Shown piece by piece: positions 56,502 through 64,000 of a stretch of 64,000 bases of DNA. The notes under the pieces are model-generated. The model ran no database searches, was not told the DNA's origin, and saw only the letters and a program-made list of their open reading frames with translations. Each line of letters opens with the position of its first letter. Positions within the stretch are counted from its first letter, which is position 1. This DNA comes from Ramlibacter alkalitolerans (GTDB lineage Bacteria > Pseudomonadota > Gammaproteobacteria > Burkholderiales > Burkholderiaceae_C), in NCBI RefSeq assembly GCF_016722765.1, contig NZ_JAEQND010000002.1, forward strand, positions 1 to 64,000, in the 5' to 3' direction. Made by a program: the position numbers and the translations under genes.

Positions 56502-56588
56502 ATGGAAGTCATCGTCTATGCCGATGTCGCGGAGCTCGGGCAGGGGATCGCGTTCTACACGGCCGCACCCGGCCTGCGAGACGCCTGA
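56502..56588 (+). pseudogene. truncated VOC-family N-terminus
   Basis: A 28-codon frame whose product (VIVYADVAELGQGIAFYTAA then PGLRDA) looks like the first strand and helix of a glyoxalase/VOC protein and then stops. It begins 4 bp after the Old Yellow Enzyme-like gene, so an intact gene probably once followed in that operon. No continuation is visible in the other frames, which indicates deletion rather than a simple frameshift. Confidence 0.5.
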
Positions 56589-56677
56589 GCTTGCCGAGGC
56601 GCCAGCGCCTCCGGCCGGGGCGTGCTTGCTGACGACGCGGCGCGCGCGCCACAATGCAGGCCTCTGGAGGGCGTGCC

Positions 56678-56968
56678 ATGCGAAAGCTTCCTTCGCTGCT
56701 GCTGGCTGCGGCGCTTGCGGGATGCGCCAGCACGCCGGTCAGCCAGGGCGGCAAGGCCGACGTCCTGTTCGCCGGCAACGAGACGATCCGCATCCGCTGG
56801 AATCCGCTACGCACGAACGAGCGCGACATACGCTCGCTGGCGGTCGCATTCTGCGGCGGCCGCAAGGTCGAAGAGCTCGAGGCTGCGCCGGATGCCGCTG
56901 CTGCGGGCAGCCTGCAGGTGAAGACCTGGCGCTGCGAGACCTTCCCCGGGAGCGGATCGGGGATGTAG
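56678..56968 (+). CDS. small lipoprotein, hypothetical
   Basis: A 96-residue lipoprotein: MRKLPSLLLAAALAGCASTP has a clear lipobox (LAGC). The mature domain (ADVLFAGNETIRIRWNPLRT, RSLAVAFCGGRKVEEL, VKTWRCETFPGSG) has two further cysteines that may pair. CTGGAGG supports the ATG at 56678. I do not recognise the family. Confidence 0.65.
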   Translation: MRKLPSLLLAAALAGCASTPVSQGGKADVLFAGNETIRIRWNPLRTNERDIRSLAVAFCGGRKVEELEAAPDAAAAGSLQVKTWRCETFPGSGSGM

Positions 56969-57049
56969 GCAGCGGCTTCGCGCCCGGCGTGGCTGGGCCC
57001 GCGTGCAGCTCGTATCGCGGTGACGCCGATGGCGCGCAAGGAGCTAGGC

Positions 57050-57907
57050 ATGACGCAGGCATCGTCCCGGATCGTCGACGTCATCGACGGCACGTACGAA
57101 CTGTTCCGGCATTTCTACGGCCTGCGCCGCTTCACCAAGGGGGAGGACCGCCCTTTCGGTGGCGTCGTGGGCATGTTGAAGGGAACCCTGCAACTGCTGG
57201 AGAACCGGACCACCCATGTCGGCGTGGCGACCGACCATGTCATCGAGTCGTTCCGCAACCAGCTCTGGCCAGGGTACAAGACCGGCGAAGGCATCGAGCC
57301 CGCATTGCGGGCCCAGTTCCAGCCCCTGGAAGACGGGCTGGCGGCGCTGGGCGTCGTGGTCTGGCCCATGACCGAGCTCGAGGCCGACGATGCCCTGGCC
57401 AGTGCCGCCCGGCTCGCCGGGGAGGATGCGCGGGTGCAGAAGGTCCTGATCTGGACACCCGACAAGGACCTGGCCCAGTGCGTCCGCGGCGAGCGCATCG
57501 TGCAGGTGGACCGCAGGGGCAACAAGATCCGAAGCGAAGGGGACATCCGGCAGAAGTTCGGCGTCGGGCCGGTGCTGATCCCGGACTACCTGGCCCTGGT
57601 GGGTGACGACGCCGACGGCTATCCCGGCATCAAGGGGATCGGTCCGGTCGGTGCCGCACGGCTCCTGAACCAGTTCGGCCCCATCGAGGCCTTCCCGCCC
57701 AGCGTGCTGGGCGACCAGTCGGACCGTGCGCTGTTGTTCAAGCGGCTCGCCACGCTGAGGACCGATGCGCCCCTGTTCACCGACATCGAGTCCCTGCGCT
57801 GGCGCGGGCCCACGCAAGGCTTCGCAGCGTGGGCCGGGCGCATCGGCGCCCCGGAACTGGGCGCGCGTGCTCTCGCCGTGCAAGAGGCGGTGGAAGGCCG
57901 GTCGTGA
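57050..57907 (+). CDS. stand-alone 5'-3' exonuclease / flap nuclease
   Basis: A 285-residue protein equivalent to the 5' nuclease domain of DNA polymerase I. Metal-binding acids are seen in VIDGTYELFR, TELEADDALASAARLAG, TPDKDLAQCVRGERI and LVGDDADGYPGIKGIGPVGA, where GIKGIGPVGAARLLNQFG is the helix-hairpin-helix DNA-binding loop. TDHVIESFRNQLWPGYKTG matches the arch region. It would process flaps or RNA primers. AAGGAG 6 bp before the ATG fixes the start. Short compared with Pol I because no polymerase domain follows. Confidence 0.9.
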   Translation: MTQASSRIVDVIDGTYELFRHFYGLRRFTKGEDRPFGGVVGMLKGTLQLLENRTTHVGVATDHVIESFRNQLWPGYKTGEGIEPALRAQFQPLEDGLAALGVVVWPMTELEADDALASAARLAGEDARVQKVLIWTPDKDLAQCVRGERIVQVDRRGNKIRSEGDIRQKFGVGPVLIPDYLALVGDDADGYPGIKGIGPVGAARLLNQFGPIEAFPPSVLGDQSDRALLFKRLATLRTDAPLFTDIESLRWRGPTQGFAAWAGRIGAPELGARALAVQEAVEGRS

Positions 57908-58316
57908 CGATGCGCGCACGCATCGTGTTGCGCCCGGATGGAACCGGAAACAAGGAGCGGCCGTCGGCGCGTCCACCTCGCTACATGTGTAAGTCCTGTG
58001 TGGACCGGCCCGCGGAAGCCTGCCAGCCGACGATGGCCGTCATGTGAGCATGCCGCGAGGCGATTCGCTGCCGCTGCCGGGCGGCGTTTCACGGGGCGCG
58101 GTCGGGCCCTTGGAGGATGCGCAGGGCTCGCGCCATGCGGCTCACCCGCGTGCGCAGAACATGCCCCGCGCTATCGATCCAGGCGCTTCCTGCGTGGCGA
58201 TCGTGTCACGCGCGGCGGGCCGTCCGTAAGCCGGGTAAGAGGACATCGCTGAGCGTGATAACGCCCTTCGTGCCGCTAACCTGCGCATCCCTCTTTGTGA
58301 ATCGAAGGAGTCCCTC
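57908..58316. other. non-coding gap
   Basis: No gene is supported in this 409-bp stretch. A 45-codon frame opens at 57910 but has no recognisable product or ribosome binding site. The last 60 bp before 58317 are less G/C-rich and probably hold the promoter of the small exported protein. Confidence 0.5.
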
Positions 58317-58628
58317 ATGAAACGCTCGCATGCATCCTTGCTCCTGCTCGCCGGTGTGTTCGCGACATCCGCGTTCGCGCAGCAAGGCATGGTGAAGGTC
58401 GATCTCGGCACGGTGGCCGATGCGCTCGCCAAGAACATCAACGTCGAAGTCGACAAGATCCCGACCTCGGTGCAGCTGCCGGTGGGCGTCGCGGCCGGCG
58501 CGTGCGGCGTGCCGGCGGCCAAGCTCGCGCCCGCGGGCAGCGACATGGCCGCGTGCCAGGCAACCAGCACGTCCTCCGCGCTGGAGGAACTGGTGGCCAA
58601 GCAGGTGAAGACGGCGCCCAAGCAATAG
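58317..58628 (+). CDS. small exported hypothetical protein
   Basis: A 103-residue protein with a signal peptide (SLLLLAGVFATSAFAQ). The mature part (VKVDLGTVADALAKNINVEV, PTSVQLPVGVAAGACGVPAA, then a low-complexity Ala/Ser/Thr tail) has two cysteines, a likely disulfide. Unrecognised. AAGGAG before the ATG is a strong ribosome binding site. Probably periplasmic. Confidence 0.65.
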   Translation: MKRSHASLLLLAGVFATSAFAQQGMVKVDLGTVADALAKNINVEVDKIPTSVQLPVGVAAGACGVPAAKLAPAGSDMAACQATSTSSALEELVAKQVKTAPKQ

Positions 58629-58771
58629 CGCGCCACCTCGCGATGCCGCGCGCCTTGCGGCGTTCGGCATCGCGCCCGGGAGCCGGTCGACCGCGGACAT
58701 GGGGCTTCCCGGCAGCCGTCGATTCCTGAATACTTGGCCGCACGCCACGTGAGCCGAGAGGAGGAACGACG

Positions 58772-59122
58772 ATGCCAGAGCACCGCATTTTCGCGACTGC
58801 GTTCGCCAAGGTGTATCCGCTGTACGTCCAGAAGGCGCAGCGCAAGAACCGCACGCAGGAAGAGGTCGACCGGATCATCTGCTGGCTCACCGGCTACGAC
58901 CGGGCCGGATTGCAACGGCAGATCGAACAGGGGAACGACTTCAGGACGTTCTTCGCGCAGGCTCCCGCCCTCCATCCGGACAGCGCGCTGATCAAGGGCG
59001 TGGTCTGCGGGGTCCGCGTCGAGGACGTCGAAGACCCGCTGATGCAGAAGATCCGCTTCCTGGACAAGCTGGTCGATGAACTCGCCAGGGGCAAGGCGAT
59101 GGAAAAGATCCTGCGACGATAG
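58772..59122 (+). CDS. DUF2200 family protein
   Basis: A 116-residue protein matching DUF2200: [60 protein letters not shown] and [21 protein letters not shown]. Cytoplasmic, function unknown. GAGGAACGACG precedes the ATG. It converges on the NAPE-PLD-like gene with 9 bp between stops. Confidence 0.9.
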   Translation: MPEHRIFATAFAKVYPLYVQKAQRKNRTQEEVDRIICWLTGYDRAGLQRQIEQGNDFRTFFAQAPALHPDSALIKGVVCGVRVEDVEDPLMQKIRFLDKLVDELARGKAMEKILRR

Positions 59123-59131
59123 CGGCTGCCT

Positions 59132-60268
59132 TCAACGCACCGCCTCCCACCACCGAGTGGATCGGAACGGCCGGTCGGCATCCACCATCTCGCCGACGCG
59201 GGGCGTCACCAGGTCGACGCCGGCGCGCGCGGCCTCGGCCACGGTGCGCCGGATCGGTTCATCCCAGTCGTGGTACGCCAGGTTGAAGGTGGACCAGTGC
59301 ACGGGGAACATGCGCCGGGCGCGGACGTCGCGCAGCACCTGCACGGCCTGTTCGGGCGTCATGTGGATGTCGGTCCACGCCGCGCCGGGCCCGTAGGCAC
59401 CGATCTTGAGGAAGGCCAGGTCGAAGGGCCCCAGCCGAGCGCCGATGTCCTGGAAGAGTTTCGCGTAGCCCGTGTCGCCGCTGTAGAAGAAGCGGTGCTG
59501 CGGGCCGATCACCGACCAGCTTGACCACAGCGTGCCGCTGCGGTTGTCCAGGCGCCGGCCGGAGTAGTGGCGCGTCGGCGTGCACACGATGCGCACGCTG
59601 CCCAGCGAACGCTCCTGCCACCATTCCAGTTCCTCCACCTGCGCCGGCGGCACGCCCCAGCGTTCCAGGTGGGCGCCGATGCCCAGCGGCACGAAGAAGC
59701 GGGCACCGCGCCGCGCGAGGTGGCGGATGGTGTCCATGTCGAGGTGGTCGTAGTGGTCGTGGGAGATGAGCACGGCGTCGATCGCAGGCAGGTCGGCCAG
59801 TGCGATCGGCGGCGCGTGGAAACGGCTCGGGCCGACCGGCAGGGGCGACACCCGCTCGGCGAACACCGGGTCCAGCAGGAAGCGCAGGCCATCGAGTTCC
59901 ACATACGTGCTGGCGTGGCCGATCCAGAACGCCCGCAGGCCGCTCACGGGCGGTCTGGTCGCCAGCGCCGCCTTGTCCACCGCGACCACCGGGATGGGCG
60001 CCGGCGGCACGCGCACCTCCTTGCCCGTCAACTGCCGCAGCGCGTAGTCGGTCAACGAGGTCGTGCTGGGGGCCTCCGGCTCGAGGTTGACGAAGCGGCC
60101 TTCGTGGTACTGCGGATTGGCCACCGCTCTCGCGAGCCGGGCGCCGGTCATCGGCGCGCCGAACTGCGGTCCCGACAGCACCGCCCACCCTGCGGCCACG
60201 AGCAAGGCTGCGACGGCAGCGAGGACGAGCATCGCGCGCACGAGCCAGCGGGCAAGGCGGGATTTCAT
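59132..60268 (-). CDS. MBL-fold hydrolase, NAPE-PLD/UlaG-like
   Basis: A 378-residue metallo-hydrolase with an N-terminal membrane or signal helix (WLVRAMLVLAAVAALLVAAG). The metal motif is HDHYDH in VLISHDHYDHLDMD, with further ligands in TPTRHYSG, FYSGDTGY and FPVHWSTFNL. FWIGHASTYVELDG is typical of the N-acylphosphatidylethanolamine phospholipase D-like branch. A lipid phosphodiester substrate is suggested but unproven. Anchored to the inner membrane or periplasmic. Monocistronic, divergent from the methyltransferase. Confidence 0.87.
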   Translation of the reverse strand: MKSRLARWLVRAMLVLAAVAALLVAAGWAVLSGPQFGAPMTGARLARAVANPQYHEGRFVNLEPEAPSTTSLTDYALRQLTGKEVRVPPAPIPVVAVDKAALATRPPVSGLRAFWIGHASTYVELDGLRFLLDPVFAERVSPLPVGPSRFHAPPIALADLPAIDAVLISHDHYDHLDMDTIRHLARRGARFFVPLGIGAHLERWGVPPAQVEELEWWQERSLGSVRIVCTPTRHYSGRRLDNRSGTLWSSWSVIGPQHRFFYSGDTGYAKLFQDIGARLGPFDLAFLKIGAYGPGAAWTDIHMTPEQAVQVLRDVRARRMFPVHWSTFNLAYHDWDEPIRRTVAEAARAGVDLVTPRVGEMVDADRPFRSTRWWEAVR

Positions 60269-60361
60269 GGCTTCTCCAGTGGGGAGTTGCGTCGCAGTGT
60301 GCATCCGCGCGAGCGCTCGTTCAAACGGGGCGGGCCGGCGCCGGCGTAGCATGGCAGCCCG

Positions 60362-60994
60362 ATGCACGCCTACTACGCCGCCCGCGCACCCGAATACGAC
60401 CGCATCTACCTGAAGCCCGAGCGCCAGCCGGACCTGCGCGCGATCGAGGCCTGGCTGCCCACCGTGGTCGCCGGCCGCTCCGTGCTGGAGCTGGCTTGCG
60501 GCACCGGCTACTGGACGCAGTTCATCGCACCCGTGGCGGCACGCGTGCTGGCGATCGACGCCGCAGTCGAGACCCTGCAGATCGCCCGCGAGCGCACGCT
60601 GGGCGGCAGCGTGGACTTCGTCACCGGCGACGCCTATGCGCTGCCGGCGCAGGCGCAGGGCTTCGACGCCGCGTTCGCGGGCTTCTGGTTCTCGCACGTG
60701 CCGAAGAGCCGCGTCGCCGAGTTCCTCGCCGGCCTGCACCGTGCGCTCGTGCCGGGTGCCAGGGTGGTCTTCCTGGACAACCTCTACGTGGAGGGCAACA
60801 GCACGCCGGTCTGCGAACGCGACGCCGAAGGCAACACGTACCAGATGCGCACCCTGGCGGACGGATCCACGCACCAGGTGCTCAAGAATTTCCCGACCGA
60901 GGGCGAGCTGCGCGAAGCGATGCGGGGGCTGGCCGGCGAGCTGCGCCACCACGCATGGAAGTACTACTGGGCGCTGGAGTACACCGTCGCCTAG
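60362..60994 (+). CDS. class I SAM-dependent methyltransferase
   Basis: A 210-residue methyltransferase. Motif I is VLELACGTGYWTQF (about residues 41-54), followed by the acidic end of strand 2 in VLAIDAAVETLQ, motif II/III GFDAAFAGFWFSHVPKSRV and VPGARVVFLDNLY. The substrate is unknown; members of this group methylate small molecules or lipids. The gene precedes the ABC transporter operon by 75 bp but probably has its own transcription unit. Confidence 0.87.
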   Translation: MHAYYAARAPEYDRIYLKPERQPDLRAIEAWLPTVVAGRSVLELACGTGYWTQFIAPVAARVLAIDAAVETLQIARERTLGGSVDFVTGDAYALPAQAQGFDAAFAGFWFSHVPKSRVAEFLAGLHRALVPGARVVFLDNLYVEGNSTPVCERDAEGNTYQMRTLADGSTHQVLKNFPTEGELREAMRGLAGELRHHAWKYYWALEYTVA

Positions 60995-61069
60995 GGTTAG
61001 CATGCAATCGAAATCGGGGCTCCGGTTGGTATCGTTCTTGCGTCGAACCGTTTCGAGCAGGAGCAGTCC

Positions 61070-62590
61070 ATGATCCCCATTCCGAAGATCGCGGCCGCGG
61101 CGCTGGCCGCGGCCCTGATCGCCGTTGCGCCCGCCTGGGCCGGCAAGAAGGCCGACACGCTGGAGATGGCGTACGACCAGGCGCCGGAAAGCGTCGACCC
61201 GTACTTCAACAACGTGCGCATCGGCGTGATCCTCACGGCCAACGTGTGGGACACGCTGCTCTATCGCGACCCCGTGACGCACGAATACAAGGGGCAACTT
61301 GCGAAGAGCTGGAAGCAGGTCGACGACCGCACGCTCGAATTCGAGCTGCGTCAGGGCATCAAGTTCCACAACGGCGAGGACTTCGACGCCGACTCCGTCG
61401 TCTTCACCCTCAGCTTCGTGGCGGACCCGGCCAACAAGGCCGTGACGCAGCAGAACGTGCAGTGGATCCAGCGCGTCGAGAAGGTGGACAAGTACAAGGT
61501 GCGCGTGATCAGCAAGGAGCCGTTCCCGGCCGCCAAGGACTATCTCGCCACCACCCTGGCGATCCTTCCCGCGAAGTACTACAAGGAAGTCGGTCCCAAG
61601 GGCATGAACGCCAAGCCGGTGGGCTCCGGCCCTTACAAGGTCGTCGAGCACGTCCCGGGCAAGTCGATCACGCTCGAGAAGTTCGACGGCTACTTCAAGG
61701 AGTCGCCGCGCACCCAGCCCAAGATCGGCAAGGTGCGCATCCGCTTCATCCCGGACCGCCAGACGCAGATGGCCGAAGTGCTCTCCGGCGGCGAGGACTT
61801 CATCATGCACGTGCCCAAGGACCAGGCCGAGAAGCTGCAGGCGGTGCCGCACCTGCAGGTGGTCAGCGGCAACACGATGCGCATCGTGTTCCTGCAGATG
61901 AACACGCTCGACGGCTCGCCGGCGCCGCAGCTGAAGGATCCGCGCGTGCGCAAGGCGATCGCCCATGCCATCGACCGCGAGGCCATCGTGAAGAACATCG
62001 TCGGCGGCGGTGCCGAGATCCTGCAGACCATCTGCACGCCGTCCCAGGTGGGCTGCACGCACGAAGGCGCGCCGGTCTACAAGTACGACCCCGCCCTGGC
62101 GAAGAAGCTGCTGGCCGAAGCGGGCTTCCCGAACGGCTTCGAGGTGGACATCCACGCCTACCGCGAGCGCAACCAGACGGAGGCGATCATCAACTACCTG
62201 CAGGCCGTCGGCATCAAGGCGAAGCTGAACTTCCTGCAGTACGCGGCGATGCGGGACCAGGTGCGCGGCAACAAGGCGGCGCTGGTGCACCAGACCTGGG
62301 GCTCCAACCTGGTGAACGACGCCTCCGCTTCCACGCCGGTCTACTACGGCGGCGGCGCGGACGACATCACGCGCAATGCGCAGGTCAAGGAACTGCTGGA
62401 CAAGGCCGACCACACGGTCGATGCGAAGGTGCGCAACGAGACCTACAAGAAGGCCCTGACGCTGATCGCCGAGAACGCGTATTCGGTGCCGCTGTGGTCG
62501 CTGCCGGTCTACTACGTGGCGAACAAGGAAGTGAACTTCCGCGCCTACTCCGACGAGCTGCCCCGCTTCTGGGAGATGAGCTGGAAGTGA
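61070..62590 (+). CDS. dipeptide/oligopeptide-type ABC transporter binding protein
   Basis: A 506-residue family 5 solute-binding protein. A signal peptide (KIAAAALAAALIAVAPAWA) precedes the mature domain, with TANVWDTLLYRDPVTHEYKG, LAKSWKQVDDRTLEFELRQG, IKFHNGEDFDADSVVFTL and DPRVRKAIAHAIDREAIVKN as family signatures. It binds peptides or other small solutes (opines, nickel complexes and glutathione are known for relatives). First gene of a dpp-like operon; the permease DppB follows by 4 bp. GAGCAGGAGCAGTCC gives the ribosome binding site. Confidence 0.92.
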   Translation: MIPIPKIAAAALAAALIAVAPAWAGKKADTLEMAYDQAPESVDPYFNNVRIGVILTANVWDTLLYRDPVTHEYKGQLAKSWKQVDDRTLEFELRQGIKFHNGEDFDADSVVFTLSFVADPANKAVTQQNVQWIQRVEKVDKYKVRVISKEPFPAAKDYLATTLAILPAKYYKEVGPKGMNAKPVGSGPYKVVEHVPGKSITLEKFDGYFKESPRTQPKIGKVRIRFIPDRQTQMAEVLSGGEDFIMHVPKDQAEKLQAVPHLQVVSGNTMRIVFLQMNTLDGSPAPQLKDPRVRKAIAHAIDREAIVKNIVGGGAEILQTICTPSQVGCTHEGAPVYKYDPALAKKLLAEAGFPNGFEVDIHAYRERNQTEAIINYLQAVGIKAKLNFLQYAAMRDQVRGNKAALVHQTWGSNLVNDASASTPVYYGGGADDITRNAQVKELLDKADHTVDAKVRNETYKKALTLIAENAYSVPLWSLPVYYVANKEVNFRAYSDELPRFWEMSWK

Positions 62591-62594
62591 GCTG

Positions 62595-63512
62595 ATGCTG
62601 TTCTACCTGCTCAAGCGCCTCGGCCTCGCGGTGCTGGTGGCGCTGACCGTCTCCTTCCTCGCCTACCTGCTGGTCTTCGTCTCCGGCGATCCCGCCGTGG
62701 CGCTGGCGGGCGAGGGCGCGCGGGCGGCCGACATCGAGATGGTGCGCAAGACCTACGGCTTCGACCGGCCGATCGCCGTGCAGTACGGGGACTGGCTGGC
62801 GAAGCTGTTGCGCGGCGACCTCGGCACCTCGGTGTACTTCAAGACCGAGGTCGCGCCGCTGGTGGCGCAGAAGCTGCAGACGACCATGATCCTCGGCGCG
62901 GCCTCGCTGGCCGTGGCGCTGCTGATCTCGGTGCCGCTGGGCGTGCTGGCGGCGATCTGGCGCCAGAGCTGGGTCGACCGCCTATGCCTCGGGGTCGCCG
63001 TGCTGGGGCAGGCGCTGCCCAACTTCTTCTTCGCCTTGCTGCTGATGATGCTGTTCTCCATCACCTGGCGCATCCTGCCGGTCTCGGGCAGCGGGAGCTG
63101 GCAGCACTTCGTCATGCCGGCGCTGGCGCTCGGCTACTACGCGGCGCCGGCGTTCATGCGGCTGATCCGCGCCGGCATGATCGAGGTGCTGGATGCCGAC
63201 TACATCCGCACCGCCCGCGCCAAGGGCCTGCCGCCGGCGACGGTGATCTTCAAGCACGCGCTGCGCAATGCGATCGTGCCGGTCGTCGCGCTGGCGGCGG
63301 TGCAGCTCGGCTTCCTGCTCGGGGGCTCGGTGGTGATCGAGACCATCTTCGCGCTCGACGGGCTGGGCTACCTGGCCTTCCAGAGCATCAGCAACAAGGA
63401 CCTGCCCGTGATGCAGGTCATCGTGCTGCTGCTGTCCGTGATCTACGTGGTGCTCACGCTCGCGGCCGACATGGCCAACGCGTGGCTCGACCCGCGCATC
63501 CGGGTGGCCTGA
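62595..63512 (+). CDS. ABC transporter permease, DppB type
   Basis: A 305-residue inner-membrane permease with six helices. FYLLKRLGLAVLVALTVSFL opens it, TYGFDRPIAVQYGDWLAKLL is the usual periplasmic segment, and the EAA loop YIRTARAKGLPPATVIFKHA contacts the ATPases. ALDGLGYLAFQSISNKDLPV is the C-terminal signature. It starts 4 bp after the binding protein and overlaps the next permease by 1 bp (TGATG). Confidence 0.93.
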   Translation: MLFYLLKRLGLAVLVALTVSFLAYLLVFVSGDPAVALAGEGARAADIEMVRKTYGFDRPIAVQYGDWLAKLLRGDLGTSVYFKTEVAPLVAQKLQTTMILGAASLAVALLISVPLGVLAAIWRQSWVDRLCLGVAVLGQALPNFFFALLLMMLFSITWRILPVSGSGSWQHFVMPALALGYYAAPAFMRLIRAGMIEVLDADYIRTARAKGLPPATVIFKHALRNAIVPVVALAAVQLGFLLGGSVVIETIFALDGLGYLAFQSISNKDLPVMQVIVLLLSVIYVVLTLAADMANAWLDPRIRVA

Positions 63513-64000
63513 TGTCGGCGCAGTTGCCCATCGAGGTCGCGGACCTGCCGCCGGTGCGGATCGCGCCGGCGCCACCCTCCGCGCTGCGCCGCCTGCTCGC
63601 CAGCAAGGCCCTGGTCGTCGGCGGCGGCCTGCTGCTCGCGATCGTGCTGCTGGCCATCTTCGCGCCGCTGTTCGCGCCCTACGACCCGTACGTGCAGGAC
63701 CTCGCGAACCGCACGGTGCCGCCGGTGTGGATGGCGCAGGGCACGTGGAGCCATCCGCTTGGCACCGATGCGCTCGGGCGCGACTACCTGTCGCGGCTGA
63801 TCTTCGGCGCCCGGATCTCGCTGCTGATCGGCGCCAGCGTGGCGCTGATCTCGGGCGTGATCGGCACCACCCTCGGTCTTGCCGCGGGCTACTTCGGCGG
63901 CCGCACCGACATGCTCGTGTCCTTCCTCGTGACGACGCGGCTGGCCATGCCCGTGATCCTGGTGGCGCTGGCGACGGTCGCCCTGGTCGGAGGATCGCTC
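63512..64000 (+). CDS. ABC transporter permease, DppC type (partial)
   Basis: The first 163 residues of the partner permease; the gene runs off the window. It has the family N-terminal helix (ALVVGGGLLLAIVLLAIFAP), LFAPYDPYVQDL, the diagnostic SHPLGTDALGRDYLSRLIFG and the start of the membrane core (ARISLLIGASVALISGVIG). It pairs with DppB to form the channel. ATPase genes DppD/DppF should follow outside the window. Confidence 0.92.
   Translation, partial: MSAQLPIEVADLPPVRIAPAPPSALRRLLASKALVVGGGLLLAIVLLAIFAPLFAPYDPYVQDLANRTVPPVWMAQGTWSHPLGTDALGRDYLSRLIFGARISLLIGASVALISGVIGTTLGLAAGYFGGRTDMLVSFLVTTRLAMPVILVALATVALVGGSL

Noticed and set aside
57910..58047. A 45-codon ORF with a CKSC motif
   Set aside because: No ribosome binding site, no recognised family and weak codon bias; probably chance.

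Overview
This window is 64 kb of very GC-rich chromosome with tightly packed genes on both strands. Several traits point to a free-living betaproteobacterium of the Burkholderiales, probably Comamonadaceae-like: three Bug/TctC periplasmic binding proteins, an Omp32-type porin, many small catabolic operons with their own IclR, MarR, LysR or LuxR regulators, and paired CoA ligases. I did not see rRNA genes, tRNA genes, CRISPR arrays, a phage or an intact insertion sequence. The last gene runs off the right edge.

Layout. 1-0.5 kb: possible IS-end remnant and a 53-residue ORF. 0.6-3.3 kb: FMN-binding protein, 2-oxoglutarate oxygenase, CreA and two small exported proteins. 3.5-12.2 kb: an aromatic-type catabolic block. 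It has an MFS carrier, a MarR regulator, a VOC protein, an FAD hydroxylase and DUF2783 on one strand, facing fumarylacetoacetase, a Bug protein and a metallo-beta-lactamase-fold protein on the other, with an IclR gene at the end. Palindromes of the type GCAAACGCGTTTGC lie in both promoter regions, so IclR probably ties the two arms together. 12.3-18.6 kb: RarD, then a redox/efflux neighbourhood. A MerR gene and OsmC diverge from a flavodoxin-like quinone reductase operon across a near-perfect SoxR-type box in a 19-bp-spacer promoter. A PACE exporter and a PhzS-like flavin monooxygenase follow. 18.7-23.6 kb: CoA ligase, acyl-CoA dehydrogenase and Bug protein, divergent from a LysR regulator.

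23.7-39.4 kb: GST, a DUF1330/lactonase-like/beta-hydroxyacid dehydrogenase run, a DHA2 MFS exporter, a 1302-residue multicopper oxidase (putative Mn(II) oxidase type) with a tandem 140-residue C-terminal repeat, then Tag, GST, DUF488, a glycerophosphodiesterase, GlpM, an amino-acid binding protein beside a DctA-type symporter, and a short RlpA. 39.4-52.1 kb: a long leftward catabolic operon (TauD-type dioxygenase, BKACE, hydrolase, quinone oxidoreductase, MFS, CoA ligase, YeiH-type protein, Bug protein), a MalT-like LuxR regulator and a divergent porin. The porin and the operon share a 35-bp G/C-run element just upstream of their probable -10 boxes, which suggests one regulon. 52.3-64 kb: a cyclase/ATPase/TPR protein overlapping an Old Yellow Enzyme-like gene, a truncated VOC fragment, small lipoprotein and exported genes, a stand-alone 5' nuclease, DUF2200, an NAPE-PLD-like hydrolase, a methyltransferase and the start of a dipeptide-type ABC transporter operon.

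The strongest leads for new biology are the SoxR-like box read by a MerR protein without SoxR's Fe-S cysteines, the LuxR/BKACE regulon, and the IclR/MarR-controlled aromatic block that lacks an obvious ring-cleavage dioxygenase.
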